Shown piece after piece: positions 7,165 to 14,801 of a stretch of 15,725 nt of DNA. Source of the DNA: Pavlovales sp. CCMP2436 (Eukaryota; Haptophyta; Pavlovophyceae; Pavlovales); the NCBI GenBank assembly GCA_026770615.1, contig MU631492.1:148442-164166 (forward strand), read 5' to 3'. Below the pieces are notes generated by a model. That model made no database searches. It saw only the letters and a program-made list of their open reading frames with translations, and had not been told where the DNA came from. Every line of letters begins with the position of its first letter. The stretch's first letter is position 1. The translations under genes and the position numbers were made by a program.

Positions 7165-8646
7165 TCACAGACGAAGCGGGGCGGTGGGTAGCGTGCCGTA
7201 CAGCGCCCACTCCGGCGTCGGGGTCCTCACCCGAGGCTCCGCACGCTCGGCGCCGAAGCCGCTCGCGGATGGACCGCGCCACAAGTCGTCGCGCGGCTGC
7301 AAGTCCCAATAGTCCACGTCCACAGTAACCTGGCGAGATATGACTGGGATCAAGATTGAACGGACGCGCCCGGACGGAGACGATGACCGCGAGCGCCGGC
7401 TGGCCCGCCTGAGCCCCGGCGAGCGGCTGCGCGGTGCCGCCTGCTGCTCCACGTCGACGTGGAATGCACGAAGGGCGACCAGCAGCGCGGGTTCACGGGG
7501 GCTCAAAGGCCTTAAAGATGGCCACCGAGCTCGGTCCATGATCACTGACCCAGCGCTCGTGATCAACTTTCGTGGCGACCCGAGCCGTGGGGGGGGGCGG
7601 CGGCGGCTCGCTCAAAGGCGGCGGCGCCGGTGCTGCTACAATCTCGGCCGGGCGGACGAGGATCTCGACCGTTTGAAGCTCGGACACCGCGCCACCGCCG
7701 AGCGGCTGACGGTAACGTTGCTTGCGCTGGAAGGAACGGATGCGCTCGACGAAGCGTTTGCCTCTGCTGGTGTACAGGTAGTAGGAGCAGGCGCAGACGA
7801 AACCCACGATAGGCAATGCGATTATCAGCGCGTCGACCGTCGCGGATGGGATCGGCAGTGCAGGGGTATCGCTCTTCTCAGGCCCGACACTAGGCTCGTG
7901 AGAGGCCAGCTGCAAGTCCTCCTCGTAATTCACTGGCGGCTCCGTGCCGAGAAGACCCCGCACGTCACCGATCTCGAGGGGAGCGAGCACGCGCAGGCCA
8001 AGCATCTGCTCGACCTGTTCTGTGATGACGTCGGTGTCGCGCTCGAGCTGGCGGCGCACTGCGATGCGAATTCTGTCCTCCGTGCTGACTGCGATCGGGT
8101 CGAACTGCAGCTCGAGCTGGAAGTCGGCCTTAACGCCGGACGGGTCTGGCGCCACGTTTATCATGACGGGTTTGACTTCGAGGCGCAGCGCGCGCGAAAT
8201 CGCGTCGAGCAGCCCCGTGTGCAGCGCGACCCCGATAACCGTGGACGTATTCCACGCGTTCGCGCTGCCCTCGAGCAATATCCAGCATTCGGATGTAGCG
8301 CCGTGGTAGGCCGCGTAGAGCGGAGGAGGGCTCGGCGGGTGGCTCGGAGGCAGCGGCGAAGGAGGAGTGGCAGTAGACGGCGATGGCGGAAAGGAAGATG
8401 GCGGCCACGGTGGTGGTGGGGGAGGCGGCGGCAGCGGAGAGGGCGTTGCGGGCGAGCGAGGAGAGGCAGGCGGCGGCAAGGCTGGTGGCTGCGGCATCGG
8501 AGGGGGCGGCGAAGGCGGAGGTGGGGTGGGCGGAGGTGGGGTGGGCGGCAAAGGTGGAGACGGAGAAGCGAGGGTGGAGGCAAAGGAGACGCGGACGCGA
8601 GCAGAGCGCTGAGCGTGAGCAGAAGCACGACGATCAGCGGCGGCAT
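7165..8646 (-). CDS. Proline-rich secreted/type I membrane protein, family not recognised
   Basis: A minus-strand gene encoding a predicted cell-surface protein. The ATG at 8646 opens MPPLIVVLLLTLSALLASAS, a textbook signal peptide. The main frame (about 8551-7496) begins with a long PPPP/SPP stalk of about 78 residues and continues with a globular region (residues about 79-230 of that frame, including STVIGVALHTGLLDAISRAL). It then has a single membrane span ALIIALPIVGFVCACSYYLY (241-260), followed by basic TSRGKRFVERIRSFQRKQR, giving an N-out topology. The signal peptide and stalk are in different frames and no GT-AG intron joins them, so a one-base indel or a real frameshift in C-rich sequence is needed. 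At the 3' end, a GT-AG intron (7330-7549, phase 0) would replace the short FEPP end with an exon at 7329-7165 containing VDVDYWDLQPRDDLW. The globular part is loosely SEA-like, but I cannot name a family. Confidence 0.62.
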
Positions 8647-9323
8647 GAGAACTGACGGCGAAATCTCAAATCAGATGATCGAACTTTCCTTGGCGCCAGA
8701 ACAAGTCCCTTGGCCAGAAAAGGACCAATCGTCACAACTCGCAAGCTCACGAAACAGGTCTGGGCAGTCTCAGGCAAGTTCGCTTCCGCCACTCGCTTGG
8801 CGCCTCGACAAGACAACCTACTTCCCAGGCGTGGCATCATGACGTACATAATATAACATTCCGGCTGCGGTAGAGGAGTTTGCCTCTCTATCAAGAGAGG
8901 TAACTTCCATCTAATCGTCAGTGAGATCATGAGACGTTTCCATAATCAATCTATTCTTAAATCAACTCGACTTGCTGCCGTCACCCGCTCAGCGTCTCAG
9001 GGTCCGTCAGATCTCAGCGTCTTAGATCTGGATGGCAAAATCTTGGCGAGATCATCGAACACTCGCTGGCGCCAGAAAAAGAACCATTCAGATGATCACA
9101 AAGCCCACAAGCGTACGTTCGCTTCCGCTCGTTTGGCACCTCGAGGACATCCTGCGTACCTGGTCCAAATTTTGTTTGTAGTCTATGCCAGTCGGGCACT
9201 CGCTGACCATGGCTAGGCGTTGGTGCCACACGAGCTCGTTTTTAAAAGTAGAAGGCTTCGAGACAGCTCCGCGGCTGCGGACCAGCAGCCGGCGTAGCTC
9301 AGTCAGCGGACCAGCAGCCGGAG
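8647..9323. promoter_or_regulatory. Divergent intergenic region with an internal direct duplication
   Basis: It separates the proline-rich membrane gene (minus) from the SP-RING gene (plus). Two related stretches, about 8660-8820 and 9030-9165, run in the same direction. Both carry ATCGAAC, then TGGCGCCAGAA, then GTTCGCTTCCGC and a TTGGC-CCTCGA end. A perfect hairpin, CCTCTCTATCAAGAGAGG, lies at 8883-8900. No coding sequence is convincing here. Confidence 0.6.
9277..9321 (+). repeat. 16-bp direct repeat in the SP-RING gene leader
   Basis: GCGGACCAGCAGCCGG occurs exactly at 9277-9292 and 9306-9321, the second copy ending two bases before the start codon at 9324. The spacer resembles a tRNA A-box but has no matching T-arm. 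Confidence 0.9.
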
Positions 9324-10469
9324 ATGGCGGACGGGCAGGAGGGCCTCCTCCTCGAGATCGTCAGCCTCCTGTGCCCCGTGACGCATATGCGCCTGCAGCA
9401 GCCCTGCCGTACGGTGCACTGCGCGCCGCACGCTTCGTCTTTTTGCAGCACCTCGCTGCCCTATCTCCGTTGGATGCAGGACGGGCGTCGCCAGTGCCCG
9501 ATTTGCTGCGCCGACTTCGCTGGCGGGGAGCTGGTTGTTGATGCTCGCCTCACGCTCTTTCTCGCCGAGAGCGTGGCAGAGCGCGCCGCGGTGAAGCGAC
9601 ACGCGGATGGGAGCTTCTCCTACTTCCGCCCGCGCCCGCCGAAGCCCGCCCTGTCGTCCCACGCAACGGATGCGCGCGGCAGCTTACGCCTGCCCTCGGG
9701 CGTGGAGCCCTGGGACGAGGGCCGGCCTAGCAGCGTGGACGAGCCCGGGGACGCGGAGCCCGGTCTCTTGGCTGACCGCGTCCAGCTCATGGTCAGGTTC
9801 GTCCCGGCGTCCTCTGGCCATGAGGAGCGGCCTCGGCCTGGCAGCGGAGGGGGTGCAGGGCGCGCGCGCCTCTCCGAGCTCGGGCCTGCAGTGAACGACT
9901 CTGCAGAGGTCTACGCGGCAGTCATGCGCGGCGCTGAGGCGGGAGGCACCTCGACCAGGGCCTGGAGGTGTTCGGAATGCAACGAGTGGGTCACCGGAGA
10001 CCGGCGGAGGCACATGTCTACTATCGCTCACCAGTTCGCCTGCTCAGTCGCGCGGGGCCAGGTGGGCGCGAAGCACATTGCGCTGCCAGAGGGCAATCGT
10101 GGGTACCGGATACTGCGCGACAGCCTCGGATGGGAGGAAGGGCGCGGGTTGGGCAAGAACAGTGAGGGGGCGCTGCAGCCGTTGGCCACTCGCCTCAAGC
10201 GTGACAGACGGGGCCTACGCGTCATGCCTGGCGGGGGCAGCGACGACGACGACGATGACGACCCGCCCCGCCCGAGGCGCATTGAGACTGCGCCCCTCCG
10301 CGTGACGCATACCTCGAATGAGGTCATGGGCCCCGGCTGCCACTCATTGCCGGAGAGCCGTACCGACCGGCGAGCGCGCGAGAAAACCGATCGGAAGCGG
10401 GCCGCCTACTTGAAGCGCTGCAAAGAGCTCATGGTCCAGCGGGAGCTGATTGACCTCACTCGACCGTGA
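9324..10469 (+). CDS. SP-RING / zinc-finger / G-patch protein, predicted SUMO-ligase-like
   Basis: Single-exon protein of 381 residues. Residues 14-75 form an SP-RING-like zinc domain: SLLCPVTHMRL, QPCRT, HCAPH, SFC, and CPICCADF (58-65). This is the domain by which PIAS/Siz ligases bind the SUMO E2. Residues 216-236 hold a finger of the form CSEC...H...H (Cys216, Cys219, His230, His236). Residues 258-298 are a G-patch: NRGYRILRDSLGWEEGRGLG with a KRDRRGL tail. The finger plus G-patch order resembles the C-terminus of animal GPANK1. An Asp run (307-313) and a basic helix (347-365) follow. The last residues, ELIDLTRP, resemble the IDLT SUMO-interaction motif of PIAS proteins. The C-x2-H spacing at 33-36 differs slightly from standard SP-RINGs. 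A nuclear role linking SUMO and RNA processing is inference. Confidence 0.85.
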   Translation: MADGQEGLLLEIVSLLCPVTHMRLQQPCRTVHCAPHASSFCSTSLPYLRWMQDGRRQCPICCADFAGGELVVDARLTLFLAESVAERAAVKRHADGSFSYFRPRPPKPALSSHATDARGSLRLPSGVEPWDEGRPSSVDEPGDAEPGLLADRVQLMVRFVPASSGHEERPRPGSGGGAGRARLSELGPAVNDSAEVYAAVMRGAEAGGTSTRAWRCSECNEWVTGDRRRHMSTIAHQFACSVARGQVGAKHIALPEGNRGYRILRDSLGWEEGRGLGKNSEGALQPLATRLKRDRRGLRVMPGGGSDDDDDDDPPRPRRIETAPLRVTHTSNEVMGPGCHSLPESRTDRRAREKTDRKRAAYLKRCKELMVQRELIDLTRP

Positions 10470-10540
10470 TGCGGCCTGAGTGAATATCATTGATGACAGA
10501 GCTCCGCTTGGTGTGATACTGATAACGAAATTAATATAAA

Positions 10541-10625
10541 GCACGCAGCAGGCAATGGGCGACGCAGCCGCTCAGACCAGCTCACAACTTCCAGGACAGT
10601 CAGACGCCTGGGGTTGAATCCCTAA
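10541..10625 (+). repeat. Dispersed 3'-tail repeat, copy A
   Basis: Carries the family core GCAGGCAATGGGCGACGCAG, then GACAGTCAGACGCC and TTGAATCCCTA. Diverged relative to the other copies. Confidence 0.9.
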
Positions 10626-10876
10626 GTCAGTAATATAAAGCGGAGTCCATCACAAATAATAATATGTAATTACATTAATACAACTAGTATAAACTACATA
10701 AAATAGATGCGATGACTAACACTGCAAGCTGAGCCGCTAATGGTATATTTGGTCGGGCATGACACTTTCCTCCTTCCATGCCCCTCCGCGATCTCATCAG
10801 CCTCAGGTTCGAGCTTGTTGCACAGCGATCACTTGACACTCAGCGACACCACCGGCGTTCGGCTAAATATATGTAC
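10626..10876. other. Unassigned AT-rich spacer between inverted repeat copies A and B
   Basis: About 250 bp between two oppositely oriented copies of the same repeat, so the whole 10541-10970 block could fold or act as one element. No gene is seen. Confidence 0.5.
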
Positions 10877-10970
10877 TGATAGGGATTCAAGCTGGCGTCT
10901 GACTGTTCTGAATGTTGTGCTGGTCTGAGCGCTGCGTCGCCCATTGCCTGCTGCGTGCCTTAGTCGGCTA
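10877..10970 (-). repeat. Dispersed 3'-tail repeat, copy B (inverted)
   Basis: Reverse complement of the family, extending further 5' than copies A, C and D: it includes AGCCGACTAAGGCACGCAGC before the core. Followed by a TA run at 10969-10981. Confidence 0.92.
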
Positions 10971-11083
10971 TATATATATAACACTAAAATCCAGTGAGAT
11001 CCTCCCGGGGACGGACGTTTAATTAGAAACTTACACACTACTGGGCAACATAAAACCTAAAACCAAACATGAGCCAGCAAGCT

Positions 11084-11268
11084 CAGCAGGCAATGGGCGA
11101 CGCAGCGCTCAGACCAGCACAACATTCAGAACAGTCAGACGCCAGCTTGAATCCCTATCATAAATATAACGCAAATGCAGCAGGCAATGGGCGACGAAGC
11201 GCTCAGACCAGCACAACATTCAGAACAGTCAGACGCCAGCTTGAATCCCTAGCAGAAATATAACGCAA
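11084..11268 (+). repeat. Dispersed 3'-tail repeat, tandem copies C and D
   Basis: Two nearly identical units start at 11084 and 11178 (period 94 bp). Each runs from CAGCAGGCAATGGGCGACG to GCCAGCTTGAATCCCTA and then TATAACGCAA. They are 5' truncated relative to copies B, E and F. Confidence 0.93.
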
Positions 11269-11703
11269 TTCCCACAACTTGATGATGTCACCCGCGTTGT
11301 GGGGGAGCTGGAGAGTTGTTCGTTTCAATTCACACATGGATTCGCGTTTCTGAGCTCTGGGGTACATACGGCTCGTGTTTGAGGTACATATGGCTCGTGT
11401 TTGTGGCGGACGTATTCCTCCTCTTCCAACATCTCGAGATTAATTAATATTACGCGATATTTATGCGCAGGCCTCGCCGTTCAGAAAAGCTCCTAAGTGA
11501 GACTCCGTTCTGACAGATACAACACACGAAAGAAATTCACCCGGGTGTCAGCGACGAGGCCAGCGCGCAAATTCGCCATGTTTGTGCTCTGACTATTGCT
11601 ACGACGGTGTTCCTTTCCTGCCTGTGTGCGCAACCACCTCTGGAACTCAAAAAACATGAAATTGCAAAAAAAATTGACATCAATCACTCAAAAGAACCCT
11701 TAA
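11269..11703. other. Intergenic stretch with a short tandem repeat
   Basis: No gene is supported. Two 22-bp units beginning GGTACATAYGGCTCGTGTTTG lie at 11361-11382 and 11383-11404 with a single base change in the shared part. The rest is unremarkable. Confidence 0.6.
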
Positions 11704-11775
11704 CCCATTCACTGAGCAATTGCACAACGTCCAGGACAGTTAGACGCCAACTCGAATCCATATCAGTTATATAAA
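11704..11775 (+). repeat. Degraded copy of the dispersed 3'-tail repeat
   Basis: Retains CCAGGACAGT-AGACGCCA, then TCGAATCC-TATCAG and a TATATAAA end, with many substitutions elsewhere. Confidence 0.6.
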
Positions 11776-12482
11776 TGTAGGAGGGTTTGGGCTGGCGGTG
11801 TTTCAAGTTCAAGTCATATTCGAGTCAAGTTAAAAAAAAAAAAAAAATCGAACCCGCAACAGCTCCCGACCGTGCGAGCCTCCCGCCAGCGTCTTGACCC
11901 TCGCTCACACCGACCTGCACCGACCTCGCGGGAAGCGGGGGCGCAGACCCACGGAGGGCAGCCGAGGGCGAAGGCACATCCACCTCCCCTCGACTCGCAA
12001 GTCGCAGCTAACCGCCACACGAGCCCCCAAAATCCCTCAGCCCCCATCGGGCCCATCCTTGCTCTGATCCTAATTTTGGGGAAAGTGAGATATCGGCTGC
12101 GGCTGCAGCTGCGACCGCGGCTGCGGCTGCGGCTGCCTTGGTTTCAAAAGGCCAGACCGCCCCAATTACATAGTCGCAAACCGATTATGAGCAGTTACTT
12201 GGCAGAGCACACGTCCCAAGTTTCCAACTCGTCTTCTAAAAAGAATCCCAACTCATTACTTTTTGGGATTGTTTTTCGCGTTCACAGGCGGGGTAGCTCC
12301 TCACTCTCCTCGGCCTGCAGCCCTCCAACCCGTGCGGTGGACCTGTGTGGAAGTCTTCCTCCAAAAAATTTCTGTCATACCATCGGTCAAAATAAGTCAG
12401 ATCTGACGGATCTTCGGTCACAATCGGTCAACATTTTATTCGAATAATAAATAATAAAACGCCAGTTAGTTACTTTGGCACG
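11776..12482. other. Low-complexity and repeat-rich spacer
   Basis: No gene is supported; the long frame at 11872-12447 is without domains and crosses simple sequence. It contains an A-run at 11833-11847, a GCGGCTGC hexamer-type repeat at 12091-12138, and the left CGGTCA-rich repeat (12380-12440). Confidence 0.6.
12380..12440 (+). repeat. CGGTCA-rich direct repeat, left copy
   Basis: Contains CCATCGGTCAA, AGATCTGACGGAT, TTCGGTCA and ATCGGTCAACATT. The same blocks occur again at 13079-13170 on the other side of the zinc-finger ORF. Confidence 0.85.
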
Positions 12483-13177
12483 ATGTCAGCTTCGAAGTCG
12501 AGGCAGGGTTCGCTCTCCGGGTGGCTCGGGCGTGCGCATACGCCTGCCGCGGCAGGCGCTTCGGCGTCCGACTCGATGATCGTCGACTTGTGGCGCTGAA
12601 GCTGACACTGGCGTCCAACGCGGCTGGTGAGTTGAAGGTGGCCGCGTCCGTGACTGCGCTGCCGCGCAGCGAGAAGCTCGCGCCGTCTGCTAAGAGGCCT
12701 AAGCATGGCGTGCGGAACAAGCTCGAGGACAAGCACGGGTTCGGCAAGAAGTGGATCTCGTCGGAGGAGGGCATCAAAGCCGATCGCAAGCTGTGGCTCC
12801 GCTACGACCGGGCCACGAACTGCATGCACTGCGACGCGTGCATCTGCTTCAACACAACGCACCCGCTGCTGAACTTCATCACTGGCTGCAACAGCATCCG
12901 CCTCGACCGCGTCCGGGAACACGAGCGTGCTGGCGAGACCAACGGCCACGGCGATGCGCTCTTCAAGCTGATCAACAGCACCAAGCTCGGAGAGGATTTC
13001 TCGGCCTTGCTGACCAAGCAGATCAGCCTCGAGTCCGACGAAGGGAGTAGTCCGACGGGCTCGTGGTCCTCATCAAAAAGCCATCGGTCAATATGTATCG
13101 GTCAACATTATATAGATCTGACGGATATTCGGTCAGAACCGACGGACCTTCGGTCAAGACCGGTCAATCACATATAA
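12483..13177 (+). pseudogene. TTF-type zinc-finger ORF, hAT-transposase-like fragment, frame broken
   Basis: The ATG at 12483 opens a short frame (QGSLSGWLGR) that ends at a TGA near 12597. The rest of the protein lies in another frame open from 12470 to 13177 without an ATG. That frame carries KKWISSEEG, then LWLRYD, then CMHCDACICF, FITGCNSIRLDRV and REHERAGETNGH. This is the layout of TTF-type zinc fingers (C-x2-C, then H-x8-H) found at the N-terminus of hAT transposases and KIAA1586/ZNF862-like proteins. The catalytic and dimerisation regions expected downstream are absent; the frame runs into CGGTCA repeat sequence, where its last 30 or so residues are encoded. It is most likely a truncated, decaying transposase or a captured DNA-binding domain. 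A spliced functional gene is possible but I could not find matching sites. Confidence 0.65.
13079..13170 (+). repeat. CGGTCA-rich direct repeat, right copy
   Basis: Begins CCATCGGTCAA like the left copy and contains AGATCTGACGGATATTCGG plus five or more GGTCA units. It is longer than the left copy because of extra internal units. Confidence 0.85.
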
Positions 13178-13237
13178 GACTTCCACATAGCGGTGGACAG
13201 GACGGCCGTCTGCCGTCTGGCCACCTGCTTATTGACC

Positions 13238-13407
13238 TACAGGGGATCGCGGGCAATAAGAACGGCGGTTTTGAGGCCGAGGCTCACTTCCTTAGTAAAT
13301 TACATACAAATGATGCTTAAATTTTGCTTAAATTACTATTGAAGGGCACACAAAATGAGTCTCAGTTTCTTAACGTTACGGTTTCTTATTGCCCGCGATC
13401 CCCTGTA
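13238..13407. mobile_element. MITE copy 1 (170 bp) with TA-flanked terminal inverted repeats
   Basis: Ends TACAGGGGATCGCGGGCAAT... and its exact complement ...ATTGCCCGCGATCCCCTGTA, with inverted repeats of about 25 bp running to AATAAGAA. The outer TA on both sides fits a TA target duplication (Tc1/mariner-like, inferred). There is no coding capacity. Confidence 0.92.
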
Positions 13408-13411
13408 GCCG

Positions 13412-13582
13412 TACAGGGGATCGCATGCAATTAGAACGGCGCTTTTTGAGGCTGAGGCTGAGTTTCTTAGCAAATTACATACAAAAAAATAATAAAATTT
13501 GGTTAAAATTACTATTGAAGGGCAAAAAAACGAGGCTCAGATTCTTAACACGACGGTTTCTTATTGCCCGCGATCCCCTGTA
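13412..13582. mobile_element. MITE copy 2 (171 bp), only 4 bp from copy 1
   Basis: Same family as the 13238-13407 element. The left end has two changes (GCATGCAATTAGAA) while the right end keeps the full sequence. It is separated from copy 1 by GCCG, so the two lie end to end in the same orientation. Confidence 0.92.
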
Positions 13583-13881
13583 ACCGAAATGCCCCCCTAA
13601 GGTTAGCCCTAGTAGTTATTCTTAGCGGCTCATCAGTTTTCAAACGACCCCGGACCCGTTTTATTTTCTATATTTCAGTGTCGGTTATTCACTTAATTCT
13701 GAAAATATGAATGAACCGTTCATTAGGATGGTGGCAGAATTCAGTTGCAAATGAACCGTTCATTTATTAGAAAAAATAGTCTGGTCCTGAATGAGCCCGT
13801 GAATGAGCCATAGGGGCAACCGCGCCTAATGAGGCTAATGAACAGCTGGCTCATGAGCTGTTTATACATATATATATATAG

Positions 13882-14070
13882 CGGTTCACGGCACGCGGCC
13901 ATGCGCAGCTGCTGCTCGCGCGCTTGAGCGCGCTGACCCCGATCGCTGCCCAGCGTGGGAACACGACAAACAGCAACCAGCAGATCATCTCCCTAAACGC
14001 CCTTGTCCGGGCACACTACCGGAGATCCATCGGCACGCGCGGTGGCGCCCAAGCCAGCGCAGCCGACTAA
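13882..14070 (+). pseudogene. C-terminal coding fragment of an unrecognised protein, captured in a mobile element
   Basis: A GC-rich frame open for 62 codons after an in-frame TAG and ending in TAA at 14068-14070. It includes QLLLARLSALTPIAAQRGN, then NQQIISLNALVRAHYRRSIG, and ends GGAQASAAD. Composition and codon use look like real coding sequence and differ from the AT-rich flanks, but there is no start codon. The last bases (CAAGCCAGCGCAGCCGACTA) and the following repeat occur again, inverted, at the right edge of the window, so the fragment is probably the 3' end of a multicopy element or gene. Family not recognised. Confidence 0.45.
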
Positions 14071-14165
14071 GGTACGCAGCAGGCAATGGGCGACGCAGCG
14101 CTCAGATTAGCAAAACATTCAGAACAGTCAGACGCCAGCTTGAATCCCTATCATAAATATATAGC
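14050..14165 (+). repeat. Dispersed 3'-tail repeat, copy E
   Basis: Longest forward copy: it starts in the coding tail before the TAA and runs through GCAGGCAATGGGCGACGCAG to TGAATCCCTATCATAAATAT. Confidence 0.93.
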
Positions 14166-14313
14166 GGCTCAGCATGGTTCAACAGGTGTTGTTCACTCAC
14201 TGACTTGGTCGACGTCAGACGTTAGTCCTGGCAGCAGGGATGGTGGTGGTAGAGGTGACACTGTTCATGAACAGCTAACGTGAATGACCGACACTGAAAT
14301 ATGTAAAAAAAAG

Positions 14314-14801
14314 CAGTGTCTGTTATTCACGTTAGCCGTTCATGTTGCAGCGAATGAACAGTTCATAAGCCAATGAACAGAGGCTGTTCGTTAGCCTCAT
14401 TAGGGTTGAGCTCGGAGCGGCTCATATGCCTTGTTCATTCATTAGCGGCCAGAAGTGGTGCCTGTTCATGAACAGACGCTGGGCGGTAGACAACTGCGTG
14501 ACACCCGTATAATCGCACTATTTTACATATCCGACTTAAACTAATCTTCGCTGCGCGGCAATCTCTGATGTGACCAGTCCAAACAGTATTACATACACAA
14601 ACTTTTAGTGTTACCTGCGCCAGCCTGCGTGCGTGCTGGCTCATCATATTGAGCGCCTGTTCATCTGGTTCATTTGCCTGTTCATTTACGGCACGAAGAT
14701 TTGTTGGCTCATGTGCCTGTTCATTTGTTAGGTTTTCCTGTCGCCATTCTAATGAACGGTTCATTTATCAGAGAGAATAAGGTAGTGAATAACCGACACT
14801 G
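14314..14801. mobile_element. Non-autonomous hAT-like element 2 (opposite orientation to element 1)
   Basis: Left end CAGTGTCTGTTATTCACG, right end AGTGAATAACCGACACTG. The left end matches the right end of element 1 (GTTAGC and GTTCATG follow), and the right end matches the left end of element 1 (ATGAACCGTTCATTAG). The flanks AAAAAAAG and AAAAAAGG could be an 8-bp target duplication with one change. Many TGTTCA motifs lie inside. Confidence 0.7.

Larger units (their letters stand above)
13676..14296. mobile_element. Non-autonomous hAT-like element 1
   Basis: Left end CAGTGTCGGTTATTCACT, right end GTGAATGACCGACACTG. The left subterminal region carries ATGAACCGTTCATTAG and the right one carries GTTCATGAACAGCTAACG. 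The CAGTG termini fit hAT ends, but an exact 8-bp target duplication is not visible. It contains a coding fragment and repeat copy E in its middle. Confidence 0.7.

Noticed and set aside
7340..8842. 500-codon plus-strand open frame, the longest in the window
   Set aside because: It is the antisense of the proline-rich membrane gene; its Arg/Trp/Gly-rich part is the mirror of CCN proline codons. The minus strand has a membrane span, signal peptide and sensible composition.
9288..9323. Possible tRNA (GGCGTAGCTCAGTCAGCGG resembles a D-arm/A-box)
   Set aside because: No T-arm or B-box follows at the right distance, and the acceptor arm cannot pair; the stretch is the leader of the SP-RING gene.
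10605..10625. Pol III B-box in the dispersed repeat (GGTTGAATCCC), suggesting a tRNA-derived SINE
   Set aside because: Only one copy shows it with a GG start; the others read GCTTGAATCCC, there is no matching A-box, and longer copies begin in protein-coding sequence.
11872..12447. 191-codon plus-strand frame in the repeat-rich spacer
   Set aside because: It crosses simple GCGGCTGC sequence and the CGGTCA repeat, and no domain or conserved block is visible.
13238..13582. CRISPR-like array (repeated units in tandem)
   Set aside because: There are only two long units with inverted ends and identical interiors, in a eukaryotic context; they are MITEs.
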